This document shows, piece after piece, positions 36,427-44,193 of a stretch of 64,000 nt of DNA (position 1 is its first letter; each line of letters begins with the position of its first letter). The stretch is from contig JAKAFN010000003.1 in the NCBI GenBank assembly GCA_021825945.1, forward strand, positions 1-64,000, read 5' to 3'. The translations under genes and the position numbers were made by a program. The notes below the pieces were generated by a model, which worked only from the letters and a program-made list of their open reading frames with translations, did no database searches and was not told where the DNA came from. The DNA comes from Pseudomonadota bacterium. Lineage in GTDB: Bacteria; Pseudomonadota; Gammaproteobacteria; Burkholderiales; Burkholderiaceae_F.

Positions 36427-37635
36427 CTACTGCCCTGCCTTCTGTACCGGCCGCTCCCCCGCGCGCACGTGCAGGGTGAGCATGCGCGCGCCGCGCAGGA
36501 TCCGCACGGTCGATACGCTGCCGGGCGACAGTTCGGCGATTTGCACGAGCAGCGAGCGCCGGTCGGTGACCGGTTTGCCGTTGAGCGCCAGCACGATGTC
36601 CCCGGGCCGCAGCCCGGCAAGATTGGCCGGCCCCCGGCGCAGCACGCCGTAGACGAACACCCCGGCGTTCCGGTGCAGGCGCAGGGATTTCGCCAGCTCG
36701 GGGGTGATGTCGAAGGGTTCGATGCCGAAGTAGCCGCGGCGGACATAGCCATTGTGGATGATCTGGTTCATCACCTGGGTGATGATCGTCGTCGGGATGG
36801 CGAACCCCAGCCCGACGGACCCCCCGCTTTGCGAGTAGATCAGCGTATTGACCCCGACCAGGCGGCCGTGCGTGTCGACGAGCGCACCGCCCGAATTTCC
36901 CTGGTTGATCGCTGCGTCGGTCTGGATGAAGCTCTCGAGCGTGCCGACGTTCTTCATCCGCCGGCCGAGGGCCGACACGATTCCCATGGTGACCGTCTGC
37001 CCGACGCCGAAGGGGTTGCCGATCGCCAGCACCACGTCGCCGACCCGCAGGTTCTCCGAACGGCCGAACTCCATCACCGGCAGGTGCGGGGCGGCGATCT
37101 TGAGCACGGCAAGGTCCGTGTCCGGGTCGGTGCCCACGATCCGGGCGGGCAGGGAACGACCGTCGTTGAGTGCCACCGAGATCTTCTGCGCTGCCGCAAC
37201 GACGTGATTGTTGGTGAGGATGTAGCCGTCGTCGGTGACGATCACGCCCGATCCCAGCTTGCTGTACTGCTGGGGTGGCGGCACGACGCTGTCGCCGAAG
37301 AACCGGCGCGCGATTTCCTCGTCCGGGGTGGTGTCGATCTTCTCGGTGGTGTAGATGCTGACCACCGACGGCATGGCCCGTGCCGCCGCGTCCGCGTAGG
37401 ATCCGACCGCCTGCGCGCGCTCCTCGGCCGCGTTGCGCGGAATCTGCCGGATCACGGCCTTGCCGATCGGGGTCGGGTTGGTCGGGACCGGCGCGCGGGG
37501 CGCGCGCACCGGCGGGCGGCTTGGCGCCACGCCGACGGCCTCCAGCCACTGCGGTTTCATGGTGGAGACGACGAACAGAAGCGCCAACCCGACCGTCGTC
37601 GTTTGGGCGAACAGCAGCCAGATGCGTTGCAGCAT
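36427..37635 (-). CDS. DegS/AlgW-like periplasmic serine protease with one PDZ domain
   Basis: A membrane-anchored HtrA-family protease of about 402 residues. It has one N-terminal membrane segment (LLFAQTTTVGLALLFVV), a proline-rich linker, and a trypsin-like domain with the catalytic triad: His in LTNNHVVAA, Asp in DPDTDLAVLKI and Ser in NQGNSGGALVD. One C-terminal PDZ domain follows (VLRRGPANLAGLRPGDIVLALNG). A single PDZ and a membrane anchor fit the DegS type that senses envelope stress. The start is MLQRIWLLF at 37635; ATG 37641 is also possible. In relatives petABC lies between this gene and sspA; here it does not. Confidence 0.92.
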   Translation of the reverse strand: MLQRIWLLFAQTTTVGLALLFVVSTMKPQWLEAVGVAPSRPPVRAPRAPVPTNPTPIGKAVIRQIPRNAAEERAQAVGSYADAAARAMPSVVSIYTTEKIDTTPDEEIARRFFGDSVVPPPQQYSKLGSGVIVTDDGYILTNNHVVAAAQKISVALNDGRSLPARIVGTDPDTDLAVLKIAAPHLPVMEFGRSENLRVGDVVLAIGNPFGVGQTVTMGIVSALGRRMKNVGTLESFIQTDAAINQGNSGGALVDTHGRLVGVNTLIYSQSGGSVGLGFAIPTTIITQVMNQIIHNGYVRRGYFGIEPFDITPELAKSLRLHRNAGVFVYGVLRRGPANLAGLRPGDIVLALNGKPVTDRRSLLVQIAELSPGSVSTVRILRGARMLTLHVRAGERPVQKAGQ

Positions 37636-37780
37636 ACGCATATTGTAAAATGGAAGGCTGCCCCAGCCATGGCCCCGGCAAAACGATTTCGTTCCGTCGG
37701 CGGCCTGCCGCAGGCCGTCCCGTTGCCGGTGCGTCGGGCACGCGCGTTGTTTTGTAAACGATCAGGAAGGCGATTCGAAC

Positions 37781-38380
37781 ATGATCTTGTATTCCGGTAC
37801 GACGTGCCCGTTTTCGCAGCGTTGCCGCCTCGTGCTCTTTGAAAAGGGCATGGACTTCGAAATCAAGGACGTCGACCTGTTCAACAAGCCCGAAGAGATT
37901 GCGCAGATGAATCCCTACGGGCAGGTTCCGATCCTCGTCGATCGGGACCTCGTCCTGTACGAATCGAACATCATCAACGAGTACATCGACGAGCGCTTCC
38001 CGCACCCGCAGCTGATGCCGGCCGACCCGGTGATGCGGGCGCGCGCGCGCCTGTTCCTGTTCAACTTCGAGCGGGAACTGTTCGTGCACGTCCAGGCGCT
38101 GGAAAACACCAACGTCCCGAAGGCGCTCGAGCGCGCGCGCCTGACGATCCGTGACCGGCTGGGCCAGCTGGCGCCGATCCTGCTGAAGAACAAGTACATG
38201 CTCGGTGACGACTTTTCGATGCTGGACGTGGCGATCGCGCCTCTGCTGTGGCGCCTGGACCACTACGAAATCGAACTGCCGAAGAGCGCGGCGCCCCTGA
38301 TGAAATACGCGGAGCGGATTTTCAGCCGGCCGGCGTACATCGAGGCGCTGACGCCGAGCGAAAAGGTGATGCGCCGCTGA
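37781..38380 (+). CDS. sspA: Stringent starvation protein A (SspA)
   Basis: SspA is a glutathione S-transferase-fold protein that binds RNA polymerase and affects stress and virulence gene expression. The 199-residue product begins MILYSGTTCPFSQRCRLVL, has NPYGQVPILVDRDLVLYES typical of the thioredoxin-like half, and ends with an all-alpha half including DFSMLDVAIAPLLWRL. It overlaps sspB by one base (TGATG). Confidence 0.94.
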   Translation: MILYSGTTCPFSQRCRLVLFEKGMDFEIKDVDLFNKPEEIAQMNPYGQVPILVDRDLVLYESNIINEYIDERFPHPQLMPADPVMRARARLFLFNFERELFVHVQALENTNVPKALERARLTIRDRLGQLAPILLKNKYMLGDDFSMLDVAIAPLLWRLDHYEIELPKSAAPLMKYAERIFSRPAYIEALTPSEKVMRR

Positions 38381-38925
38381 TGCGCGCCCAATCCACCAAG
38401 CCATACCTCGTCCGCGCCATCTACGAGTGGTGCAACGACTGCGGCTATACGCCGCACTTGGCCGTGCAGGTCGGCGAGGCCGTGAAGGTCCCGCCGCAGT
38501 TCGTCCAGGACGGCCAGATCGTGCTCAACATCTCGCCGATGGCGACCAATCGCCTGCAGATCGACAACGACGCCGTGACCTTCCAGGCGCGGTTTGGCGG
38601 CAAGGCGCAGGAGATCTACGTCCCGATCGATTTCATCCTCGCGATTTTCGCGCGCGAAAACGGCGAGGGGATGGCATTCGAGGTCCCCGAGGCAATCGAT
38701 CCCTCGGAGGCCGCCGCGCCGGCGGACGCCGGGGATGTCGCGCCGGTCGCATCGCCTCCGCCGCCGGTTCTCGCCGCGGTGCCGGCCGCCCCCGAGGGAG
38801 CGAAGGTTCAGCCGTTTCCCGCGCGCAGCGCTCCGGCCCAGGACGATTTCCCTCCGGAGCCGCCTGCCGGCCCGGCGGGGCCGACCGGCCCGGGCGATCG
38901 GCCGCGGCTGACCCGAGTGAAATGA
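38380..38925 (+). CDS. sspB: ClpXP protease specificity-enhancing factor SspB
   Basis: SspB delivers ssrA-tagged proteins to ClpXP. The 181-residue protein has the N-terminal fold KPYLVRAIYEWCNDCGYTPH, GQIVLNISPMATNRL and FGGKAQEIYVPIDFILAIFA. A long alanine/proline-rich disordered linker ends in DRPRLTRVK, the C-terminal peptide that docks on ClpX. It is coupled to sspA. Confidence 0.94.
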   Translation: MRAQSTKPYLVRAIYEWCNDCGYTPHLAVQVGEAVKVPPQFVQDGQIVLNISPMATNRLQIDNDAVTFQARFGGKAQEIYVPIDFILAIFARENGEGMAFEVPEAIDPSEAAAPADAGDVAPVASPPPPVLAAVPAAPEGAKVQPFPARSAPAQDDFPPEPPAGPAGPTGPGDRPRLTRVK

Positions 38926-38999
38926 GGTAGTCCGAACGGGTGCATGACCGGACCTTGCACTTCTGCGCGATAGACTGCGCGGCGAAACGGAAAGCGTGT

Positions 39000-39075
39000 G
39001 CCGGCATAGCTCAGTTGGTAGAGCAGCGGTTTTGTAAACCGAAGGTCGCGGGTTCGATCCCTGCTGCCGGCACCA
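39000..39075 (+). tRNA. tRNA-Thr (UGU anticodon)
   Basis: A full cloverleaf. The acceptor stem GCCGGCA pairs with TGCCGGC, followed by discriminator A and an encoded CCA at 39073-39075. The D arm is GCTC/GAGC, the T arm GCGGG TTCGATC CCTGC, and the anticodon loop TTTGTAA gives anticodon TGT at positions 34-36. It follows sspAB, a known position for a threonine tRNA in betaproteobacteria. Confidence 0.97.
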
Positions 39076-39120
39076 GAAAAAACAATAAAATCAATGCGTT
39101 GCAATAATGCCCTGACCCTG

Positions 39121-39137
39121 GCCCGTCGGGCTTTTTT
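39121..39137 (+). terminator. Intrinsic terminator after tRNA-Thr
   Basis: GCCCG, one T, CGGGC and then six T residues form a compact hairpin plus T-run 45 bases after the tRNA. It should end transcription of the tRNA. Confidence 0.75.
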
Positions 39138-39293
39138 CGTTTTTCAGGGGATGCGTTCCCCCACAATTCCCCCAAGCACATCCTTGTAACGCCTTGTCAC
39201 TCATCGGGGCGCCTCGCTGTCCACGCTGCCGGCGCGATGCCCGTAGCCAGGAGTTCGGGATAGTTCAGAGCAAGCGAACCGTTGTAAACTGCA
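39138..39293. other. Post-tRNA gap, possible integration scar
   Basis: No gene is visible. The stretch includes GTTCCCCCACAATTCCCCC, a text I associate with sequence just inside elements integrated at tRNA genes. No copy of the tRNA 3' end was found downstream in the window and no integrase is present, so this is only suggestive. Confidence 0.3.
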
Positions 39294-39303
39294 CAGAATT
39301 CTG
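39294..39303. promoter_or_regulatory. Palindrome upstream of the antitoxin gene
   Basis: CAGAATTCTG is a perfect 10-base palindrome 24 bases before the antitoxin start, flanked by AT-rich DNA. Phd/YefM-type antitoxins repress their own operons at palindromes in this position. Confidence 0.45.
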
Positions 39304-39327
39304 CAATTCAAATGCCAGGAGCGGATC

Positions 39328-39654
39328 ATGGGTTTCACCGTCAACGACATCGTGCCCTTCACCCAGGCCCGCGCCAACTTGTCGGATCTGGCCGAGCAGG
39401 TAAAGGCTGGCGCCGAGAAGATCATCACCAAGAACGGCGAGAGTTACGTCGCGCTGATTGATTCCGACCGCCTCGACTATTACCACCGCCTGGAACGCGA
39501 GCGCATCCACCTGCTGCTGATCGACGATGCGCGCCGCGGTCTGGCAGACGTCGTGGCGGGGCGCACGCAAGAGGCGGACGCCGCCGTTTCCGCCCTGCAG
39601 AAGCTCCGCGCCGCGGCGGGCAAATCGCCCGGCCGGGCTGCAAAGCGTGGTTGA
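39328..39654 (+). CDS. Phd/YefM-type antitoxin
   Basis: A 108-residue protein with the Phd/YefM DNA-binding fold at its N-terminus: VPFTQARANLSDLAEQVKAGAEKIITKNGESYVALI-type text, where the small beta-alpha fold binds the operator. The C-terminal half, rich in R and A, should wrap the toxin. The stop overlaps the toxin start, the usual order of a type II toxin-antitoxin operon. It follows tRNA-Thr at the edge of an accessory segment. Confidence 0.85.
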   Translation: MGFTVNDIVPFTQARANLSDLAEQVKAGAEKIITKNGESYVALIDSDRLDYYHRLERERIHLLLIDDARRGLADVVAGRTQEADAAVSALQKLRAAAGKSPGRAAKRG

Positions 39655-40036
39655 ACCGACATATCGGGTCGAACTGACCGCAAGTTTCCTGGAACGGCTC
39701 GAATCCATCGAAGCCTTTTTGCATCAAGTTGAGGCGCCGCACGCCTACGACGCTCTGCTTGCGGCGCTGCGGGACACGGTGATCCCGAACCTGCGGCGCT
39801 TCCCTCGCATGGGCCGGCGTTACTTGGACCAACCACCTCAGTCCGCCGAAGCGATCGGCCAACTCGGCCAGCTACCCGCCGATGCGGCCGATGGATTGCG
39901 TGTACTTGGCAGTGGTGACTACTTGATCCTGTACGCCGAGGAGAGCGAGAGATCCACCGTGTACCTACTCTCGATTCAGCACCACAGGCAACTGAGTTTC
40001 GATTTCGCGAAGTTGTGGCCGGGAATGGGGCAATAA
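39647..40036 (+). CDS. RelE/ParE-superfamily toxin
   Basis: A 129-residue basic protein with YRVELTASFLERLESIEAFL at the N-terminus, NLRRFPRMGRRYLDQPP in the middle and YLILYAEESERSTVYLLSIQHHRQLSFDF at the end, the RelE/ParE beta-sheet pattern. RelE relatives cleave ribosome-bound mRNA and ParE relatives poison gyrase; the sequence does not settle which applies. GTG 39647 overlaps the antitoxin stop at 39652-39654, indicating translational coupling. Confidence 0.82.
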   Translation: MVEPTYRVELTASFLERLESIEAFLHQVEAPHAYDALLAALRDTVIPNLRRFPRMGRRYLDQPPQSAEAIGQLGQLPADAADGLRVLGSGDYLILYAEESERSTVYLLSIQHHRQLSFDFAKLWPGMGQ

Positions 40037-40038
40037 GG

Positions 40039-40164
40039 CTTGTCGCGGCCAGTCATGTCGTGGTTCCGGTCGCACCGGATCTCTTTTCTTTGCAGGGCCT
40101 CAAAAACCTCGGTCCGACCCTGCGCCAGTGGCGTGAAACCTGGTCGCAGGCGCTTCCTGCGCGA
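40039..40164 (+). pseudogene. Remnant of a ParA-like ATPase gene
   Basis: Frame 1 encodes SHVVVPVAPDLFSLQGLKNL followed by GPTLRQWRETW, which resembles an internal block of ParA/MinD-like ATPases where APDLFSLQGL follows the switch region. It has no Walker A motif, start or downstream domain, so it is a short relic of about 40 codons. Past 40165 a second frame reads AHQANVQQCYGDFEALVREI, possibly part of the same or another broken gene. The rest of the 40037-40359 gap shows nothing else. Confidence 0.5.
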
Positions 40165-40359
40165 TCGGGGCGCACCAGGCGAACGTGCAGCAGTGCTACG
40201 GGGACTTCGAAGCGCTCGTAAGGGAGATCGCTCGCCGCACCGGCGTGGGGGAGCGAGGGGATCGAACATACGCATGAGCGCCGCGGGAACCTCTCCTCCC
40301 CCGGATTCCCCTAAAATCGCGGCGCAGTCCAACATTCTTGCCCCCGAGGAGATACCCCC

Positions 40360-40671
40360 GTGAATACGCGCCGTCGCATGTCCTTGTGTCTTACCGCCTT
40401 CGCGTTCGCAGCCCTGACCGGGTGCGCCGCCACGCCGACGCAGGAGAGCACCGGCCAGATGCTCGACGACTCGGTCGTCACCACCAAGGTCAAGGCGGCG
40501 ATCTTCAACGAAACGTCGTTGAAGTCCCTCGACATCAGCGTCACGACGTTCCGGGGCGTGGTGCACTTGACCGGTACGGTGGATTCGAAGCGCAGCGTCG
40601 CCATCGCGGGCCAGGTTGCCCAAGGGGTGGCCGGTGTGAAGGCCGTCGACAACGAGCTGCGGGTCAAGTAG
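40360..40671 (+). CDS. BON-domain lipoprotein
   Basis: A 103-residue lipoprotein with signal MNTRRRMSLCLTAFAFAALTGC, lipobox cysteine at residue 22, then one BON domain: DDSVVTTKVKAAIFNETSLK, ITTFRGVVHLTGTVDS-like text and VKAVDNELRVK. BON domains are thought to bind phospholipids, and single-domain periplasmic members respond to osmotic or envelope stress. GTG 40360 has a GAGGAG ribosome site; TAAAAT at 40312 may be a -10. It looks intact although its neighbours are decayed. Confidence 0.86.
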   Translation: MNTRRRMSLCLTAFAFAALTGCAATPTQESTGQMLDDSVVTTKVKAAIFNETSLKSLDISVTTFRGVVHLTGTVDSKRSVAIAGQVAQGVAGVKAVDNELRVK

Positions 40672-40680
40672 CCGCGCAAC

Positions 40681-40711
40681 GGCGGAACCCCCTCGCATCG
40701 GGGATTCCGCC
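40681..40711 (+). terminator. Hairpin after the BON lipoprotein gene
   Basis: GGCGGAACCCC and GGGGATTCCGCC pair with one bulged base around a short loop, ten bases after the stop. No T-run follows, so it may terminate weakly or stabilise the transcript end. Confidence 0.45.
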
Positions 40712-40731
40712 GTGGTCGGGTTGCGCAGTTG

Positions 40732-40884
40732 AGTCGCTACGACGAAAGAAATCGCTGTGCCGAGACGCTGTTCTTTGACTGCTGGCGCCAGCACCGTAAG
40801 CGAATGAGGGATTCCGGATCTTCAACGTCTACGGCCCGCGCATGCATCCCAACGACGGCCGTGTCGTATCGAGATTCATCGCGA
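40732..40884 (+). pseudogene. Frameshifted fragment of a UDP-glucuronate decarboxylase-like gene
   Basis: Two frames together spell a short NAD-dependent epimerase segment. One frame gives YDERNRCAETLFFDCWRQH, with the YxxxK-like region of the UXS family. From 40815 a second frame gives RIFNVYGPRMHPNDGRVVS and RFI. Both blocks are hallmarks of UDP-xylose synthase-type enzymes and are normally contiguous, so a frameshift lies near 40800. Only about 50 codons of a roughly 310-codon gene remain. It suggests an earlier nucleotide-sugar gene at this polysaccharide locus. Confidence 0.7.
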
Positions 40885-41162
40885 TGTCGCGGGCAACACT
40901 CCCCCGGGGCCCCATGCCGGTTCCTTATTGAGCCGGCATGAACCAAGTTGAATCAGGCCGCATACCGAAGCACACGCCTATCATGCCGCGCATCGCGCGA
41001 CAACGATCTCATGTCGGTTGCTTCGATTTCATCTATGTGCGGACAGCCCATCGAATTTCAAGTGCACGAATGCCGGACAAATAGTCGACGCACTTGCCGG
41101 TGGCAACAGCCGCGCCGCTACGTTGCCCTTGAGCGCCTCCTATATCTCGCGATTTCCCGTCT
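40885..41162. other. Gap between the epimerase fragment and the DUF707 gene
   Basis: About 280 bases with no supported gene. Short open frames exist on both strands but show no recognisable domain and no ribosome sites. Base composition looks less GC-rich than the flanking core genes. Confidence 0.4.
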
Positions 41163-42194
41163 TTATAGACCCCCAAATTCTCCAAACCCATCTGGGAGGC
41201 GGGTATTCTGGCGCAGGGCGGCACCTAACCCCGGCACATTCTCCCCAACACACGAAAATTTAAGCCCAGTATGCGCTAACTCCCGGTTCAATACTGCCGG
41301 GATGAGGTCTCGGGTATAACGCGGGCTGCCGTAATCGCCTCCCCTCCAGAACGTGAGGTGGTTAGACAAATAGCGGGTCAACTGAAATGGCGATACCGGG
41401 GCAGCAGAGATCGACGCGATCAACTCTCGAAGCAGGGAATTAATGTCCTGGAGACCACCACCCATCGCAACGGTGTTGCCGCTTTGCAATACGCCGCCAA
41501 ACATGATGTGGTGATCAGAAGGTGACTCGATGAAATAACTCGCCGAACAGAACCAATCCTCCATCCAGGCCGGTACACCGGCATCGTGATTAAACGTATA
41601 GTTGTCTCCACCGACAGGCCTCGTATGCTTGATCGTCACATCATCGATCATGGCCACCTTCCCAAGCTTGCTCAGACGAGGCCATAGCGCGTCAAGGCCA
41701 TACCCGCTCAGGTTCTCCGAAAATGTGTTTGACACACGCGCCAAGAATCCCACGGAAAATACGGGCGCCATGATTTCCACGAAGTTTGCAAATCGAACGG
41801 AAAACTGCTTGTGCTGCAACGTTGCCACATGCGTAAAGTACGAATCGTGGGTCAGCGCAGGTTGCGCAAGATCGAGTTTGAACTGCTTGCAAATCGAGAA
41901 CATCCGGGACACTTGGTCCGGGGGGCACAGGAGATCGTCATCCGGAAACCAAACGTATTCGTATTGTTGAATGGTATCCCAATGGGCCGCCAGCGTCCGG
42001 GAAAGACCGGGCCACTTCGGTCCTTTTTGATAATGAACGAAGACCGCGCCGTCGGCGGGAGGTACGTCGTCGCCAAAATAGGATAGGGCGTAATCAAATT
42101 CCTGCGCGCCGATATTTTCCACCGCATGCAGATGCAGAGACTTTGGTCCTGCGCGAAACAAGGCCAAGTACGGCTTCACGATCGGAACCTCCAA
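41163..42194 (-). CDS. DUF707 family protein, glycosyltransferase-like
   Basis: A 343-residue cytoplasmic protein of the DUF707 family, related by fold to nucleotide-diphospho-sugar transferases. Visible marks are YEYVWFPDDDLLCPPDQV, with the acidic DDD that probably binds metal and sugar nucleotide, QPALTHDSYFTHVATLQHK, NFVEIMAPVFSVGFL, and the DVTIKHTRPVGG block. The acceptor is unknown. It lies 16 bases downstream of glf on the same strand, so the two probably act together in making a surface glycan. Composition is less GC-rich than in the core genes. Confidence 0.78.
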   Translation of the reverse strand: MEVPIVKPYLALFRAGPKSLHLHAVENIGAQEFDYALSYFGDDVPPADGAVFVHYQKGPKWPGLSRTLAAHWDTIQQYEYVWFPDDDLLCPPDQVSRMFSICKQFKLDLAQPALTHDSYFTHVATLQHKQFSVRFANFVEIMAPVFSVGFLARVSNTFSENLSGYGLDALWPRLSKLGKVAMIDDVTIKHTRPVGGDNYTFNHDAGVPAWMEDWFCSASYFIESPSDHHIMFGGVLQSGNTVAMGGGLQDINSLLRELIASISAAPVSPFQLTRYLSNHLTFWRGGDYGSPRYTRDLIPAVLNRELAHTGLKFSCVGENVPGLGAALRQNTRLPDGFGEFGGL

Positions 42195-42210
42195 GGATGT
42201 ACAGCCTGCA

Positions 42211-43326
42211 CTATTGAACGGTGGCGCGTGAGTCAGCCTGCCGAAGGATATCCCTTATCAGCACTATGGCAGCACCAACGACTTGATCCATGTTGTAGTA
42301 CCGGTACTGAGCGAGACGTCCGATGAAATATACATCCTGTTCACGCTGCGCAAGGGCCTCGTACCGCTTGTATAGCAACTCGTTTTTTGGGTTGGGAACG
42401 GGGTAATAGGGATCGCCGTCGCTGCACGGATACTCTTTGACGATCGACGTCCCGCTATGCACCTGGCCGGTCAGGTGCTTGAATTCGGTAATCCGGGTAA
42501 ACAACTCGTGTTCGCTCGGATAGTTGACGGTTCCGACTTCCTGGAATCGTTCCAGCTCCCGGAAGTGCTGATGCTCGAAACGGAGGGATCGGTATGGGAG
42601 ACGCCCGAAGCAGCAGCCGAAATATTCATCAAGCGCGCCGGTATAGATGGTTGTCCGGCGGTCGACCATACCGTGCACTTCCGAATAGCAAACCCCGGTT
42701 CGTACCTCAATATTCGAATGATCGAGCATCCGCTCGAACATCTTCGTATATCCATGTAGCGGCATTGCTTGGTATCGGTCGGTGAAATAGCGGTCGTCGT
42801 CGTTGGTGCGCGTCGGAATCCGCGCCGCCACGCCAGCGCTCAACTCAGACAAGTCCAGATTCCACTGTTTTTTCGTGTACCCGCGAAAGAACTTCTCGCA
42901 TAGATCGCTGCCGACCGAGGATAGGACCACGTCCTCGCTCGTGCGAATCTCTGCGCGTGGTTCGCGAACCCGCTCCAGATATTCCGCGACCCCCTTCTCG
43001 TCGAGATTCAAGCCATAGACGGAATTGATCGTCGTCCGGTTGATCGGTATGGGAAACGTTTTCCCCGAAATCGCAGCAAGAACCCGATGTTCATACGAAC
43101 GCCATTCGGTGAACTGCGACAGGTACTCGAAGACCGAGGAGCTGTTGGTGTGAAATATATGCGGTCCGTACTCGTGTACCAGGACTCCATGCTCATCTAG
43201 GCGGTCGAAGGCGTTTCCAGCGATGTGCTCGCGCTTGTCGATGACGAGCACCTTCCGTCCTGCCGCCGCGAGCTGCTGCGCGCAGACGGATCCGGCAAAT
43301 CCCGCCCCTACGACCAGATAGTCCAC
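42211..43326 (-). CDS. glf: UDP-galactopyranose mutase
   Basis: Glf interconverts UDP-galactopyranose and UDP-galactofuranose, the precursor of galactofuranose in surface polysaccharides. The 371-residue flavoprotein has the FAD-binding YLVVGAGFAGSVCAQQL, KREHIAGNAFD, HEYGPHIFHTNS, the FRGYTKKQWNLDL block and IGRLAQYRYYNMDQVVGAAI. GTG 43326 has a GGAGGA ribosome site at 43333-43338 and gives the family length. An upstream open frame to 43380 has no such support. The DUF707 gene follows. Confidence 0.93.
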   Translation of the reverse strand: MDYLVVGAGFAGSVCAQQLAAAGRKVLVIDKREHIAGNAFDRLDEHGVLVHEYGPHIFHTNSSSVFEYLSQFTEWRSYEHRVLAAISGKTFPIPINRTTINSVYGLNLDEKGVAEYLERVREPRAEIRTSEDVVLSSVGSDLCEKFFRGYTKKQWNLDLSELSAGVAARIPTRTNDDDRYFTDRYQAMPLHGYTKMFERMLDHSNIEVRTGVCYSEVHGMVDRRTTIYTGALDEYFGCCFGRLPYRSLRFEHQHFRELERFQEVGTVNYPSEHELFTRITEFKHLTGQVHSGTSIVKEYPCSDGDPYYPVPNPKNELLYKRYEALAQREQDVYFIGRLAQYRYYNMDQVVGAAIVLIRDILRQADSRATVQ

Positions 43327-43619
43327 CGCTTGTCCTCCGTCGGACTGTCCGACGGCGCGATCTCCGAGCTTCCATGCCAATACCCACCAGAGATTTCCGA
43401 CGCGGCCGCCGTCCTTGCCGCCTTTTCGGCGCGGTATATGGGTCTCGAGACTGCCGTCCGGCTAAAGTGAGCCAGAAATGTCCGCATCCCCAGCCTCGGG
43501 TTAAGTTTTGACCAAGACCTGGAGTCCGTGAAGAACACGGCCTCCTTGTATAAGTATAACGTCCTGGACATCTTCCACCTTCCATTTTTCGGGTTTTCGG
43601 GACTCCCAAACCACCAGGC
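43327..43619. other. Noncoding gap upstream of glf
   Basis: Nearly 300 bases between glf and the hepT fragment. It should hold the glf promoter, but I see no clear -35/-10 pair. An 87-codon frame on the minus strand (43308-43571) overlaps the glf start and has no recognisable domain; I do not support it as a gene. Confidence 0.4.
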
Positions 43620-43767
43620 TCAGTCTCCAGTGTCACCCGCGATCTCGATGTTGCGGATGACGGCATCCTGCACCAAGTCGTTGGTTTCTCCGCGTAGCGC
43701 TCGGCCGTTCGATCCCGCTCGGGATATGCCCCAGGTAGGCGGGAACGCGCAACGCCTTCTTGTTCAT
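43620..43767 (-). pseudogene. Remnant of a HepT-type (DUF86) toxin gene
   Basis: From ATG 43767 the minus strand reads MNKKALRVPAYLGHIPSGIER, matching the start of HepT/DUF86 RNase-like toxins. A later frame reads DLVQDAVIRNIEIAGDTGD and stops at 43620. In intact HepT proteins (over 100 residues) the segments are farther apart and the RxxxxY catalytic end follows. About 148 bases remain, so internal sequence and the C-terminus are lost. It begins in the stop codon of the MNT nucleotidyltransferase gene, the usual MntA/HepT order. Confidence 0.65.
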
Positions 43768-44055
43768 ACCGGCACCGCCTCGGCGATCACACGGTTACGG
43801 AATTTCTCGGGCAACGCCCGAGGCGTCAACACGTCGACGGATACCCCAAGCAGGTCTTCCAACTCGACCTGAATGGCCGCCACGTCCATCAACGTCGCCT
43901 CGGCCGTCAGATCGATGATGAGGTCCAGGTCGCTGTCTTCCGTGGCGTCGCCATGGACGACGGAACCGAACACGCGGGCATTCAAGGCGCGATGCGGAGC
44001 AACGATGCGCCGGATCTCGGCCCGGTGCGCCCCCCAAGACTTGCGACGGTTTCAT
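43764..44055 (-). pseudogene. MNT-type nucleotidyltransferase antitoxin (MntA-like) with a frameshift
   Basis: The minus strand encodes MKPSQVL from ATG 44055. A run of six G residues then shifts the frame; with five, it would continue GAHRAEIRRIVAPHRALNAR and join the open frame RVFGSVVHGDATEDSDLDLI. The GSxxxG...DSDLDL pattern is the minimal nucleotidyltransferase motif of MntA antitoxins, which AMPylate HepT. The downstream frame of about 73 residues could still be translated from an internal start. A sequencing or assembly error in the G-run is possible. Confidence 0.65.
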
Positions 44056-44193
44056 CACGCCTCCCACAACAAAATCCGGATTCGGCATCCCATGACAAAC
44101 CGGGAAAAGCAACGACGAAATCCGGTTTTGGGTTCGCGTTACAGACCGCCGGTCATCACCCCCGGAAACACAGCCAAACCCGGATACCCAATC

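Noticed and set aside
40948..41319. A 123-codon plus-strand frame overlapping the end of the DUF707 gene
   Set aside because: Composition and lack of motifs suggest a chance frame; part of it is antisense to a supported gene.
43308..43571. An 87-codon minus-strand frame starting MSRTLYLYKEAV upstream of glf
   Set aside because: It overlaps the glf ribosome site and start, has no recognised domain and no good ribosome site.
43765..43790. A second copy of the tRNA-Thr 3' end as an attachment site
   Set aside because: Only a short CCGGCACC match was found, which is too short to count.
44060..44190. Imperfect inverted AATCCGG text between the MntA-like gene and the GT25 gene
   Set aside because: The matches are short and uneven; I could not build a convincing stem.
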